Source of the DNA: Tessaracoccus sp. SD287
Lineage (GTDB): Bacteria > Actinomycetota > Actinomycetes > Propionibacteriales > Propionibacteriaceae
Length of the DNA: 47,046 bases
Assembly: GCF_017355265.1 (NCBI RefSeq)
Contig: NZ_JADIJQ010000022.1
Location: forward strand, 1 to 47,046
Direction: 5' to 3'
Below are positions 16,168-24,675 of the stretch, piece after piece. The translations under genes were made by a program, and so were the position numbers. Below the pieces are notes generated by a model. That model did no database searches, was not told the DNA's origin, and saw nothing but the letters and a program-made list of their open reading frames with translations. The stretch's first letter is position 1, and each line of letters begins with the position of its first letter.

Positions 16168-16859
16168 CCAACGACCGCGTTCCTGCCCTCGAGGTCCGCA
16201 ACGTCGTGATGGAGCTCGGCGACGGCGACTCGCGCGTGCGCGCCCTGGACGACGTCTCACTGACCGTCATGCCCGGCGAACTGGTCGCCATCGTCGGGCC
16301 CTCGGGATCGGGCAAGTCCTCACTGCTGGCCAGCGCCGGCGCCCTCACCCGCCCCGACCAGGGCACCGTGCGCGTGCACGGCACCGACCTCGGCACCCTG
16401 TCCAGGGCGGCCGCCACCCGATTCCGCCTGCGGACGATTGGCTTCGTGTTCCAGTCCGGCAACCTGCTGGCCGCGCTGACCGCGACCGACCAGTTGCGCC
16501 TGGCCGGGCGTCTGGCCGGCAACCGCCACGTGGACACCGACGCCCTGCTCGACGCGGTCGGCATGGGACACCGCGCCGGCCACCGTCCGGGTGAGCTGTC
16601 GGGTGGGGAACGTCAGCGGGTGGGCATTGCTCGCGCCCTGGTCAACTCCCCCAGCCTGTTGCTGGTCGACGAGCCCACGGCAGCGCTGGACCGGCGCCGC
16701 AGCCACGAAATCGTCCAGCTGCTGGCCGACCAGGCCCACGCCTCCGACGTGGCGGTGGTCATGGTCACCCACGACCGGGACGTTCTCGAGCACTGCGACC
16801 GGACCCTCGAGATGGTTGACGGCAGCCTGAGCCAACCCGAGTTGGCCCAGGTGGGGTGA
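16164..16859 (+). CDS. ABC transporter ATP-binding protein (MacB-like)
   Basis: 231 residues, start overlapping the permease stop (ATGA). Walker A GPSGSGKSS, Q-loop region FVFQSGNLLAALTATDQL, signature GELSGGERQRVGIARAL, Walker B LLLVDEPTAALD and switch His in MVTHDRD are intact. It belongs to the LolD/MacB/FtsE branch of ABC ATPases, in line with the partner permease. The substrate is unknown; antibiotics, peptides or membrane stress are common for this class next to a TetR regulator. Confidence 0.93.
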   Translation: MTNDRVPALEVRNVVMELGDGDSRVRALDDVSLTVMPGELVAIVGPSGSGKSSLLASAGALTRPDQGTVRVHGTDLGTLSRAAATRFRLRTIGFVFQSGNLLAALTATDQLRLAGRLAGNRHVDTDALLDAVGMGHRAGHRPGELSGGERQRVGIARALVNSPSLLLVDEPTAALDRRRSHEIVQLLADQAHASDVAVVMVTHDRDVLEHCDRTLEMVDGSLSQPELAQVG

Positions 16860-16877
16860 GCCCGGCACCGACCGGGC
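16860..16877. terminator. Possible hairpin between convergent genes
   Basis: GCCCGG-CACCGA-CCGGGC, a 6-bp stem with 6-nt loop, between the ATPase stop and the convergent aminotransferase stop. It has no U-run; a weak candidate. Confidence 0.35.
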
Positions 16878-16881
16878 GCCC

Positions 16882-18072
16882 TCACCGGCCGGACTCGCCC
16901 GGCAACCCGGCCACGAACACCCCGAGCCGCCGCAGGCCCTCTTCCAGGTCCTGCCGCGACGCGGCGTAGGACAACCGGACGTGACGCTCACCGGTGTGGG
17001 TGCCGAAGTCGCGTCCGGGTGTCAGCGCCACGTGCGCCTCGGACAGGGCCCGCTCGCAGAACTCCCAGGCGTCCAGTCCGGTGCCCGAGACGTCGACGTA
17101 CACGTAGAACGCTCCATCGGGGACGACCGGCACCGGCAGGTCGATGGTGGCCAGGCGAGCGACCACCAGCTCGCGGCGGGCCAGGAGTTCCTCACGTCGC
17201 TGCTCACAGATGGCCAAGGACTCAGGGGTGAAGGCGGCCAGCGCCGCCATCTGCGCCGGGGCTGAGGCGCACAGGAAGTAGTTGGTAGCCAGGGTTTCGA
17301 CCACCGGCACCAGCGCCTCGGGCAGCACCGCCCACCCCAGCCTCCACCCGGTCATGCCGAAGTACTTGGAGAAGCTGTTGACGACGATGGCGTCCGGGTC
17401 GATCGACAGGACGGTCCGCGCCGGCGTGCCGTCGGCGGACGGGTCGGACAGGTCCAGGTAGATCTCGTCGACGATCCGCCAGGCGCCGCGCTGCTGGGCC
17501 AGGTCACAGATGGCCGCCAGCTCGTCGAACGGGATCGAGGTGCCGGTCGGGTTCGACGGGGTGGCCACCATCACGGCACTGGTCCGCTCGGTCCAGGCCG
17601 CCGCCACCCCGGCGGCCTCCAACTGGAAGCGGGTCGCAGCAGTCGTCGGCACGGTGACCACGCGCCCGCCGAAACTGGTGATGAACTGCCGGTTGCACGG
17701 ATAGGACGGGTCGGCCATCACCACCTCGTCACCGGCCTCGGTCGTGGCGGCGGCCACCAGCAGCAGGGCGGACGAGGCACCCGAGGTGATGATGATCCGC
17801 CCCGGGTCGACCGCCACGCCGTGCCGGTCGCGGTAGAACCCGGCGATCGCCGTCCGCAGGGCGGGCAGCCCCATCGCCGGGGTGTAGGGCAGCGGTCGGC
17901 CGTCCATCACCTCACGCATCGCCGTCCGCACCGCCGGTGGTGCCCCGAAGTCGGGCTCCCCCAGGCTGAGCGTGACCACGTCGTGGCCGGCGGCCCGCAG
18001 GTCGGCGGCCTGCGCCGTGAACGCCATGGCGTGGAACGGTTCGGCGGTCCGGGCCCGGTCGGAGATCTTCAT
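16882..18072 (-). CDS. Class I/II pyridoxal-phosphate aminotransferase
   Basis: 396 residues. Fold-type I aminotransferase: TLSLGEPDFGAPPAVRTAM, the PYTPAMGLPALRTAIAGFY segment, ITSGASSALLL, MVATPSNPTGTSIPFDEL, VDEIYLDL, and the PLP-lysine motif NSFSKYFGMTGWRLGW. The C-terminal RHVRLSYAA contains the substrate-carboxylate Arg. It resembles aspartate/aromatic aminotransferases of the AspC-like group; the substrate cannot be read from sequence. It lies 15 bp downstream of the YqeY-like gene and is probably in the same transcript. Confidence 0.92.
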   Translation of the reverse strand: MKISDRARTAEPFHAMAFTAQAADLRAAGHDVVTLSLGEPDFGAPPAVRTAMREVMDGRPLPYTPAMGLPALRTAIAGFYRDRHGVAVDPGRIIITSGASSALLLVAAATTEAGDEVVMADPSYPCNRQFITSFGGRVVTVPTTAATRFQLEAAGVAAAWTERTSAVMVATPSNPTGTSIPFDELAAICDLAQQRGAWRIVDEIYLDLSDPSADGTPARTVLSIDPDAIVVNSFSKYFGMTGWRLGWAVLPEALVPVVETLATNYFLCASAPAQMAALAAFTPESLAICEQRREELLARRELVVARLATIDLPVPVVPDGAFYVYVDVSGTGLDAWEFCERALSEAHVALTPGRDFGTHTGERHVRLSYAASRQDLEEGLRRLGVFVAGLPGESGR

Positions 18073-18087
18073 GGTGTGGGCAGCGGC

Positions 18088-18555
18088 TCAGGCCAGGGAG
18101 GCCTTGACCTTGGCGGCGACCGCACCGCCCTGGGCACGGCCGGCCACCCGGGCGTTGACCGCCCGCACGATGCCGCCCATCTGCTTCATGGTGGGCTTCT
18201 CACCGGCAGCAGCCTCGGCGGCCGCCACCTCCTCGGCGACGATCGCGTCCAGCTCGTCCTCGGTCAACGGCGCGGGCAGGTACTGCTGCAGGAACTCGGC
18301 CTCGGCCGACTCCTTCTCGGCCAGCTCGGGGCGGCCGCCGTCGGTGTAGGCCTGGGCCGAGTCCCGGCGCTTGCTGACCTCCTTGGTGACGATGGCGACC
18401 TCCTCGTCGTTGGTCAGGGCACGGGCGCTCTCGCCGGCCACCTCCTCGACGCCGATCGCGGCGATCGCCATGCGCAGGTTCGACTTCGCGGCGACATCCT
18501 TGGCCTTCATCGCGGTCACCAGATCGGCCTTCAGCCGGTCCTTGAGCTCTGCCAT
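18088..18555 (-). CDS. GatB/YqeY domain protein
   Basis: 155 residues from ATG 18555, preceded by AAAGGA at suitable spacing; the in-frame ATG at 18561 overlaps that site. Motifs of the YqeY family are clear: LKDRLKADLVTAMKAKD, NLRMAIAAI, KEVSKRRDSAQAYTDGGR, EAEFLQQYLPAPLTEDEL and the C-terminal MGGIVRAVNARVAGRAQGG. The domain resembles the tRNA-binding tail of GatB, but the free-standing protein has no settled role. Divergent from the membrane-anchored protein at 18674. Confidence 0.92.
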   Translation of the reverse strand: MAELKDRLKADLVTAMKAKDVAAKSNLRMAIAAIGVEEVAGESARALTNDEEVAIVTKEVSKRRDSAQAYTDGGRPELAEKESAEAEFLQQYLPAPLTEDELDAIVAEEVAAAEAAAGEKPTMKQMGGIVRAVNARVAGRAQGGAVAAKVKASLA

Positions 18556-18634
18556 GGGCATTCCTTTCGTCGGGTGCCAGTCTGTCACGCGGCCACCCGG
18601 ACGCGCATGGTCCATACTGTCGGTGCCGTCGCGC

Positions 18635-18640
18635 TACCGT
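18635..18640 (+). promoter_or_regulatory. -10 box for the 18674 gene
   Basis: TACCGT lies 33 nt before ATG 18674, giving a short leader that contains the GAGGAG ribosome site. The metal-transport genes follow the same strand. Confidence 0.45.
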
Positions 18641-18673
18641 GAGCGTGCACCGACGCACGCAGAGGAGCATGAC

Positions 18674-19309
18674 ATGGCGCAGATGATGATCATCATGGCC
18701 GTGCTCGCCGTGATCCTCGCCATCCGTGTGATCAGCAAGCCGGGCGAGGCGAAGCGACTGGGCCTGCGCGCCGCCGACTGGCTCGGCATCGGCTCCGAGC
18801 CCGAGCAGGTCACCGCCGCACCGCGGCATGCCCTCGAATCGGCCCAGTCGCAGCAGTTGCGTCGCGCCGCGGCCATCCGTGGCTTCACCTCGGTCGCCGA
18901 GCAGTACGGGGCCCTGCGCACCGACATCGCTGACTACATCAACCACTACGCGCTGTTCGATGCCACCGTGGCGACCACGGCAGCCTTCGACACCTCGTAT
19001 GCGCGGCTGGCCCACTCGGACCTGGACACCATCGACGTCACCGTCCTGGAGGGCTGGGTGGCCGACCTGCGCGCCACCTGGCAGCGGGCTCTGGACCACG
19101 CCCAACGCCACGGCGCCGCCGCGCTCGGTGACGCCAAGCAGGGTGCGCGAGCCGCCAAGCTCGCCGAGAAGGCCAAGTCAGTGACCGGCGCCGAGTTCGA
19201 CGCGACCATGCAGGCGCTGCGCGCCATCCTGGACGTCCTCGGTGTGGTGCTGCCCCGCCAGGCCCTGCAGCGCCTCGAAGCCTCGCACCGCCCCGAGATC
19301 ACCGGCTGA
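18674..19309 (+). CDS. Membrane-anchored hypothetical protein
   Basis: 211 residues from ATG 18674 behind AGAGGAG. A single N-terminal hydrophobic helix (MMIIMAVLAVILAIRVI) is followed by a soluble, mainly helical Ala-rich domain (LRRAAAIRGFTSVAEQYGAL, ALFDATVATTAAFDTSYARL, VADLRATWQRALDHA). I do not recognise the family. Its stop is 9 bp before the metal-binding lipoprotein gene, so it is probably the first gene of that operon. An accessory role in metal transport is possible but only by position. Confidence 0.75.
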   Translation: MAQMMIIMAVLAVILAIRVISKPGEAKRLGLRAADWLGIGSEPEQVTAAPRHALESAQSQQLRRAAAIRGFTSVAEQYGALRTDIADYINHYALFDATVATTAAFDTSYARLAHSDLDTIDVTVLEGWVADLRATWQRALDHAQRHGAAALGDAKQGARAAKLAEKAKSVTGAEFDATMQALRAILDVLGVVLPRQALQRLEASHRPEITG

Positions 19310-19318
19310 GGGGTCGCG

Positions 19319-20248
19319 ATGGGTGCGCGCAGGTGGTGGGCAGCCACGATCAGCCTGGTCCTGCTGCTGCTGGCGGCGGGATGCAGTTCCCCCGCGGACG
19401 ACGGCCGCCTGCAGGTCTATGCCACCACCGGCCACCTGGCCGATGCCGTGCGCACCATCGCCCCGAACGCGCACGTCTCGACCATGGTGGGCCCCGGCGG
19501 CGACCCGCACACCTACCAGCCCTCGACCCGCGACATCGCGACCATCCACGGCGCCGACGTGGTCTTCTGGATCGGTCTGCACCTCGAGGCCCAGATGGAC
19601 GACCAGCTGCGCAGCCTCGGACGACGCCAGGTGGCGGTCGGCGAGCAACTTCCCGCCGACCTGCTGCTGGACCTGCCCAGCACCGACAGCAGCGGCCGCC
19701 CCCTGCACGACCCGCACGTCTGGAACAGCCCCCGGGCGTGGTCCCTGGTGATCAGCTACGTCGCCGACAAGCTCAGCGAGATCGACCCCGGCCGGGCCGC
19801 CGAGTACGCCCGCAATGCCGCCCAGTACCGCAGCCAACTGGACGAGGTGCACCGGCAGGCGTCCGAACTGCTGGCCACGGTGCGGCCGCCGCGGATGCTG
19901 ATCAGCGGCCACGACGCCTTCGGCTACTTCGGCGCGACCTACGACCTGGACGTGCGCGCCACCGACTTCGTGTCCACCGAGGCCAGGCTCAGCGCCCGCC
20001 AGCTCAGCGCGCTGGCGACGGTGATCGCCGAGAACCGGGTGCCGGTCATCTTCCAGGACAACCAGGCCAACCCGCAGGCGATCACCAGCCTGACCGAGGC
20101 CGTCCATGCCCTGGGGTGGGACGTCCGCGTCTCCGACAAGCAACTGCACGCCGACTCCCTGGGCGCCGAACCCGAGGTCGACACCCACCTGGAAGTCTTC
20201 CTGCACAACGCGCGAGCCATCGCCGAAGCCCTGGGGGAACCCCGATGA
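19319..20248 (+). CDS. TroA-like Zn/Mn-binding lipoprotein
   Basis: 309 residues. Lipobox LLAAGC with Cys22. It is a cluster A-I metal-binding protein: GGDPHTYQPS gives His64, DPHVW gives His133, GHDAFGYF gives His198, and the C-terminal ADSLG gives Asp279. This three-His-plus-Asp set corresponds to the ligands described for Treponema TroA, which binds zinc and manganese. The long backbone helix is present. It captures metal outside the membrane and passes it to the ABC permeases encoded downstream; its stop overlaps the ATPase start (ATGA). Confidence 0.93.
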   Translation: MGARRWWAATISLVLLLLAAGCSSPADDGRLQVYATTGHLADAVRTIAPNAHVSTMVGPGGDPHTYQPSTRDIATIHGADVVFWIGLHLEAQMDDQLRSLGRRQVAVGEQLPADLLLDLPSTDSSGRPLHDPHVWNSPRAWSLVISYVADKLSEIDPGRAAEYARNAAQYRSQLDEVHRQASELLATVRPPRMLISGHDAFGYFGATYDLDVRATDFVSTEARLSARQLSALATVIAENRVPVIFQDNQANPQAITSLTEAVHALGWDVRVSDKQLHADSLGAEPEVDTHLEVFLHNARAIAEALGEPR

Positions 20249-20997
20249 ACCCACCCGTGCCGGCCTGCCGCACCGTCAACCTGAGCGTCGCCTACCGACG
20301 CGACCCGGTGCTGCGCCGGGTCGACTTCGAGGCACCCGCCGGGGTGGTGATGGGCGTGATCGGGCCCAATGGGGCCGGCAAGTCGACCCTGCTCAAGGCG
20401 ATGCTCGGCCTGGTCACCCCCCTGACCGGACACTCGGAGTTCTTCGGGCAGCGCCTCGACGCGGTGCGCCGCCGGGTCGGGTACATGCCTCAGGCCACCA
20501 CCGTCGACTGGGACTTCCCCACCACCGTCGCCGACGTGGTCCTGATGGGCACCTACGGCGGTCTGGGCTGGTTCCGACGACCCGGCCGTGCCGAACGTCA
20601 GCGGGCCGCCGACGCCCTGGACCAGACCGGCATGGCCGACCTGGCCACCCGACAGATCGGCGAACTGTCCGGGGGGCAGCGCCAACGCGTCTTCCTGGCC
20701 CGGGCGTTGGCGCAGCAGCCCGACCTGTACTTCATGGACGAGCCCTTCCAGGGCATCGACGCCCGCAGCCAGCAGGCCATCGTTGAGGTGCTGCACCGGT
20801 TGCGCGCCGAGGGCCGCACCGTGGTCATCGTCCATCACGACCTGGCCACCGTGAAGGACTACTGCGACCAGGTCACCCTGCTCAATCGGCGCATCGTCGC
20901 CGCCGGCCCGGTCGACGAGGTGTTCACCAAGGCCAACATCCGCACCACCTACGAGGTGGCCACCGAGGACGACGCCTTTCTGGGGTTCGCGCTGTGA
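20245..20997 (+). CDS. Metal ABC transporter ATP-binding protein (TroB-like)
   Basis: 250 residues from ATG 20245, overlapping the lipoprotein stop. Walker A GPNGAGKST, Q-loop YMPQATTVDWDFP, signature GELSGGQRQRVFLARA, Walker B YFMDEPFQGID and switch His in VIVHHDLATV are intact. The FQGID variant and the segment YMPQ...DWDFP are characteristic of Mn/Zn (MntB/ZnuC/TroB) ATPases. It energises two permeases encoded next, each joined by a start/stop overlap. Confidence 0.94.
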   Translation: MNPPVPACRTVNLSVAYRRDPVLRRVDFEAPAGVVMGVIGPNGAGKSTLLKAMLGLVTPLTGHSEFFGQRLDAVRRRVGYMPQATTVDWDFPTTVADVVLMGTYGGLGWFRRPGRAERQRAADALDQTGMADLATRQIGELSGGQRQRVFLARALAQQPDLYFMDEPFQGIDARSQQAIVEVLHRLRAEGRTVVIVHHDLATVKDYCDQVTLLNRRIVAAGPVDEVFTKANIRTTYEVATEDDAFLGFAL

Positions 20998-21926
20998 CCC
21001 CCGTCGAGTTCTTCTCCGACCACACCTATCGAACGGTGTTCCTGGGCACGGCGGTGATCGGGCTGGTCGCCGGGGCGTTGGGAGGGTTCGCCTACCTGCG
21101 CAAGCAGTCCCTGATCAGTGACGTCATCTCCCATGCCTCCCTGCCGGGCACCCTGGTGGCGTTCCTGTTCTGCGTGGTCGTGCTCGGCACCGACGGACGC
21201 AACATGGTGGCCCTGATCGTCGGCGCGGTGCTGCTCGGCACCGCGGCGGTGGCCGCAGCCAACGGCATCGCGGAGGGATCGCTGCTCAAGATCGACACCG
21301 CCATGGCCGTGGTGCTGACCACCTTCTTCGCTGGGGGAATGCTGCTGCTGCGCCTGATCAGCCGCGGCGACTACCCCGGCAAGGGCGGCATCCAGGACTA
21401 CCTGTTCGGCAACGCCTCGGTGATCACCACCGCCGACCTGGTCACCAGCGTCGTCGTCGGGGCCGCCGCGCTGGTGATCATGCTGGTGTTCTGGAAGGAG
21501 TTCGCGCTGCGCACCTTTGACCCGGCCTACTCCACGGTGCTGGGCATCAACCGGCGTGTGGTCGACGCCCTGATGTTCACCACCATCGTGGTGGGCACCG
21601 TCATCGGGGTGAAGGCGGTCGGGCTGGTGTTGATGGTCGCCTTCGTGGTCACTCCCCCGGCCGCTGCCCGCCAGTGGACCCGCACCCTGCCGGCCATGGT
21701 CGCCCTGTCGGCGGCGATCGGTGGCATCGGCAGCGGCGTCGGTGCCTACCTGTCCATCTGGCTCGGCGACGTGCCCACCGGTCCGCTGGTGGTGGTGGTG
21801 CTGTTCACGATCTTCGCCGTCTCGATGCTGGCCGCCCCGCGGCGCAGCATCCTGGTCCGGGCGATCGGGCGCGCCCGGCTGCGCTCGGCGCTGCGCCGGG
21901 AACTGCTGTCCGAGGACCCCCGATGA
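20994..21926 (+). CDS. Metal ABC transporter permease (TroC-like)
   Basis: 310 residues from GTG 20994, overlapping the ATPase stop (GTGA). Multiple hydrophobic helices typical of the ABC-3 family (for example VIGLVAGALGGFAYLRKQSL, ALVIMLVFWKEF, VVGTVIGVKAVGLVLMVAFV). Family motifs SLISDVISHASLPG and FDPAYSTVLGI are present. The conserved C-terminal AVGLVLMVAFVVTPPAAAR segment interacts with the ATPase. It forms the membrane channel, probably as a heterodimer with the next gene product. Confidence 0.93.
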   Translation: MTPVEFFSDHTYRTVFLGTAVIGLVAGALGGFAYLRKQSLISDVISHASLPGTLVAFLFCVVVLGTDGRNMVALIVGAVLLGTAAVAAANGIAEGSLLKIDTAMAVVLTTFFAGGMLLLRLISRGDYPGKGGIQDYLFGNASVITTADLVTSVVVGAAALVIMLVFWKEFALRTFDPAYSTVLGINRRVVDALMFTTIVVGTVIGVKAVGLVLMVAFVVTPPAAARQWTRTLPAMVALSAAIGGIGSGVGAYLSIWLGDVPTGPLVVVVLFTIFAVSMLAAPRRSILVRAIGRARLRSALRRELLSEDPR

Positions 21927-22792
21927 GCTTCCTGGTCGGCATCATGCTGCTGGCGCTGGTGACGGCCCTGGCCTGCGCCCTGCCGGGGGTCTTCATCGTG
22001 CTGCGCAAGGACTCCATGCTGGTCGACGCCATTGGCCATGCGGTGCTGCCCGGCATCGTCGTCGGCTACGCGCTGACCCGCGACCTCGAGTCCCCGCTGC
22101 TGATCCTCGGCGCCGCCGTGGCCGGGCTGGTGGTCGTCCTGGGCAGCGAGTGGCTCACCCGCACCCGCCTGCTCGCCGGTGACGCCCCGCAGGGCCTGGT
22201 CTTCCCGGCGCTGTTCAGTGCCGGGGTGATCCTGGTCAGCCTCGACTTCGCCGGCATCCACCTCGACACCCACGCGGTGCTGGTGGGCGACCTGAACCTG
22301 GCCGCCTTCGCCCAGGTCTACGTCGACGGCGTCTCCATCGGGCCGCGCTACCTGTACGTGATGCTCGCCGTGCTGGCCCTGGTGGTGGGCTTCATCGGGC
22401 TCACCTACCGACGCCTGAAGCTCGCCACCTTCGACCCGCAGTTCGCCACCACCCTGGGGATGCGCACCGGACTGCTGAACACCGCCTTCATGTTCCTGGT
22501 CTCGCTGACGGTCACCGCCTCCTTCCACGCCGCCGGGGCGATCCTGGTGCTGGCGCTGGTGGTCGTCCCCGCCGCGACCGCACACCTGGTCACCCACCGG
22601 CTGGGGTCCATGCTCGCCGTCACGGCCGCGGTCGCGGCCGGCGGCGCCATGGCCGGGTTCTGGATCAGTTTCGCCCTGGACGCCGCCACCAGCGCCGGCA
22701 TGGCCCTGGTGCAGGGGTTGTTGTTCGCGGTGGTGCTGGCCGGCGTCGGGTTGGCCCGCGGCCGGGAACGGCGTCGGCACCGCAGCGACTAG
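21923..22792 (+). CDS. Metal ABC transporter permease (TroD-like)
   Basis: 289 residues from ATG 21923, overlapping the previous stop (ATGA). ABC-3 family again: VFIVLRKDSMLVDAIGHAVL, FDPQFATTLGMRTGLLN, and the helix AAGAILVLALVVVPAATAHL. Two different permeases in tandem are typical of SitCD/TroCD systems, where each contributes half of the transport path. No metal regulator (DtxR/MntR, Fur/Zur) is encoded nearby, so control must come from a distant gene. The exporter-type ABC gene starts 66 bp downstream. Confidence 0.93.
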   Translation: MSFLVGIMLLALVTALACALPGVFIVLRKDSMLVDAIGHAVLPGIVVGYALTRDLESPLLILGAAVAGLVVVLGSEWLTRTRLLAGDAPQGLVFPALFSAGVILVSLDFAGIHLDTHAVLVGDLNLAAFAQVYVDGVSIGPRYLYVMLAVLALVVGFIGLTYRRLKLATFDPQFATTLGMRTGLLNTAFMFLVSLTVTASFHAAGAILVLALVVVPAATAHLVTHRLGSMLAVTAAVAAGGAMAGFWISFALDAATSAGMALVQGLLFAVVLAGVGLARGRERRRHRSD

Positions 22793-22858
22793 AGTCGTGG
22801 GTGGTCTGGGCCGGTTCCCTCCCCACCGGAAACGTCGCCCGCTGACCGGAAAGGCACA

Positions 22859-24661
22859 ATGTCCTCGCTGTGGAAGGTGCTTCGGCACGTCGACGAACTG
22901 CGCTCCTACTACCTGTTCATCGCCCTGGCGTCGGTGCTGATGGCCGCCACCGCGCTGGCCTCCCCGTTCCTGCTGCAGGGGGCCACCGACCACGTCGTCG
23001 CCCGCCTGCAGGGCCAGGACGCGGCGATCTCGGTGGTCGTGTGGTTCGCCGTCGGCATCCTGGTCGCCGAACTGGCCAACGCCGTGCTGAGCAACTGGGG
23101 CGGCTACCTGGGCGACGTGATGTCGATGCGGATGCGCGCCATCCTGTCGTCGCGCTACTACGCCAAGCTGCTGCGGCTGCCGCAGCGCTACTTCGACAAC
23201 ACCCTGTCGGGCACCGTGATTGCCCGGCTGACCCGGTCGATCACCGAACTGACCAACTTCCTGCAGTCGATGAGCAACAGCTTCCTGCCGATGCTGCTCA
23301 CCCTGGGTGCAGCGCTGGTGGTCACCGGCTACCACTACTGGCCGCTGGCGGTGCTGCTGGTGCTGATCTTCCCGCTCTACACCTGGCTGACGGCGCTGAC
23401 CAGCGGACGCTGGCAGCGCTATGAGAAGCAGAAGAACGAGCACGTCGACATCGCCGGCGGCGCCTTCGCCGAGGTGATCGCCCAGATGCGTGTGGTCAAG
23501 AGCTTCGTGGCCCAGCGCCGCGAACTCGACCGCTTCGACCACGAGTACGAGCAGACGATCGACCTGACCCGTCCGCAGTCGCGCTGGTGGCACCAGATGG
23601 ACCTGCTGCGGCGCACCAGCCTGGCCCTGGTCTTCTTCGGCATCAACGTGCTCATCCTGATCCAGACCATGCAGGGCAATTTCAGCATCGGCACCATGGT
23701 GATGCTGATCCAACTGGTGGGCATGGCCAAGGCCCCGGTGGCGAACATGAGCTACCTGGTCGACACCGCGCAGCGTGCGATCGCCGGCTCCCGTGACTAC
23801 TTCGCGGTGTTGGAGGAGGACGACGAGCCAGGCGCCACCCTGGACCCCCAGGTTGCCGTCGCCCCGCTGCCGGTCCCCGTGCCCGGTGCCCCGGCGGTCG
23901 CCTTCCACCGGGTCAGCTTCGGCTACGACGACGGCCCCGACGTGCTCAGCGACATCAACCTGACCGTGCACCCCGGCCAACGCATCGCGCTGGTGGGTGA
24001 GTCCGGTGGCGGCAAGAGCACCCTGATCAACTTGTTGATGGGCCTGTTCCCGCCGCGTGCGGGCAGCATCGAGGTCTTCGGCGCCCCCCACGTCGAGCAC
24101 GGGCTGGACGCCCTGCGCCGCCGCGTCGGGGTGGTCTTCCAGGATGCCTCACTGTTCTCGGGCACGATCGAGGACAACATCCGTTACGGTGCCCCGCAGG
24201 CCAGCCACGAGCAGGTCCGCGAGGCCGCGGCGCGGGCCAACGCCGCCGACTTCATCGAACGCTTCCCCGAGGGCTACCAGACCCTGATCGGGGAACGCGG
24301 CCTGAAGCTGTCGGGCGGCCAGAAGCAGCGCATCGCCGTGGCCCGGGCCATGCTGAAGGACGCCCCGATCCTGGTGCTGGACGAGGCCACCAGCGCCCTG
24401 GACACCAAGTCGGAGCGGCTCGTCCAGGCCGGGCTGGAGCAGCTGATGGTCAACCGGACCAGCGTCATCATCGCCCACCGCCTGTCGACCATCGCCACCG
24501 TCGACCAGATCATCACCCTGCGTGAGGGTCGCATCGACGAGGTCGGCACCCCCGCCGAGCTGGCGGCCAGTGGGGGCATCTACGCCGAACTGCTCGCCCT
24601 GCAGGAATCGGGCACCAAGGCCGACCGCAAACGACTGCAGAGCTTCGACATTCTGCGTTGA
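22859..24661 (+). CDS. ABC transporter, fused membrane and ATPase domains
   Basis: 600 residues. The N-terminal membrane domain has six hydrophobic helices with the exporter segment RYYAKLLRLPQRYFDNTLSG (intracellular loop 1). The ATPase domain (about 340-590) has Walker A GESGGGKST, signature KLSGGQKQRIAVARA, Walker B ILVLDEATSALD and switch His in IIAHRLSTI. This is a type IV exporter half-transporter that must dimerise; the substrate cannot be predicted. Next to it lies a membrane protein gene whose start overlaps or follows the stop closely. No second half-transporter is present, so a homodimer is likely. Confidence 0.93.
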   Translation: MSSLWKVLRHVDELRSYYLFIALASVLMAATALASPFLLQGATDHVVARLQGQDAAISVVVWFAVGILVAELANAVLSNWGGYLGDVMSMRMRAILSSRYYAKLLRLPQRYFDNTLSGTVIARLTRSITELTNFLQSMSNSFLPMLLTLGAALVVTGYHYWPLAVLLVLIFPLYTWLTALTSGRWQRYEKQKNEHVDIAGGAFAEVIAQMRVVKSFVAQRRELDRFDHEYEQTIDLTRPQSRWWHQMDLLRRTSLALVFFGINVLILIQTMQGNFSIGTMVMLIQLVGMAKAPVANMSYLVDTAQRAIAGSRDYFAVLEEDDEPGATLDPQVAVAPLPVPVPGAPAVAFHRVSFGYDDGPDVLSDINLTVHPGQRIALVGESGGGKSTLINLLMGLFPPRAGSIEVFGAPHVEHGLDALRRRVGVVFQDASLFSGTIEDNIRYGAPQASHEQVREAAARANAADFIERFPEGYQTLIGERGLKLSGGQKQRIAVARAMLKDAPILVLDEATSALDTKSERLVQAGLEQLMVNRTSVIIAHRLSTIATVDQIITLREGRIDEVGTPAELAASGGIYAELLALQESGTKADRKRLQSFDILR

Positions 24662-24675
24662 GCGTGAAGGGACCC

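Noticed and set aside
21746..24100. 784-codon open frame on the minus strand
   Set aside because: It lies wholly antisense to the metal permeases and the exporter gene, is rich in Gln/His/Gly as expected for a GC-rich shadow frame, and has no family resemblance.
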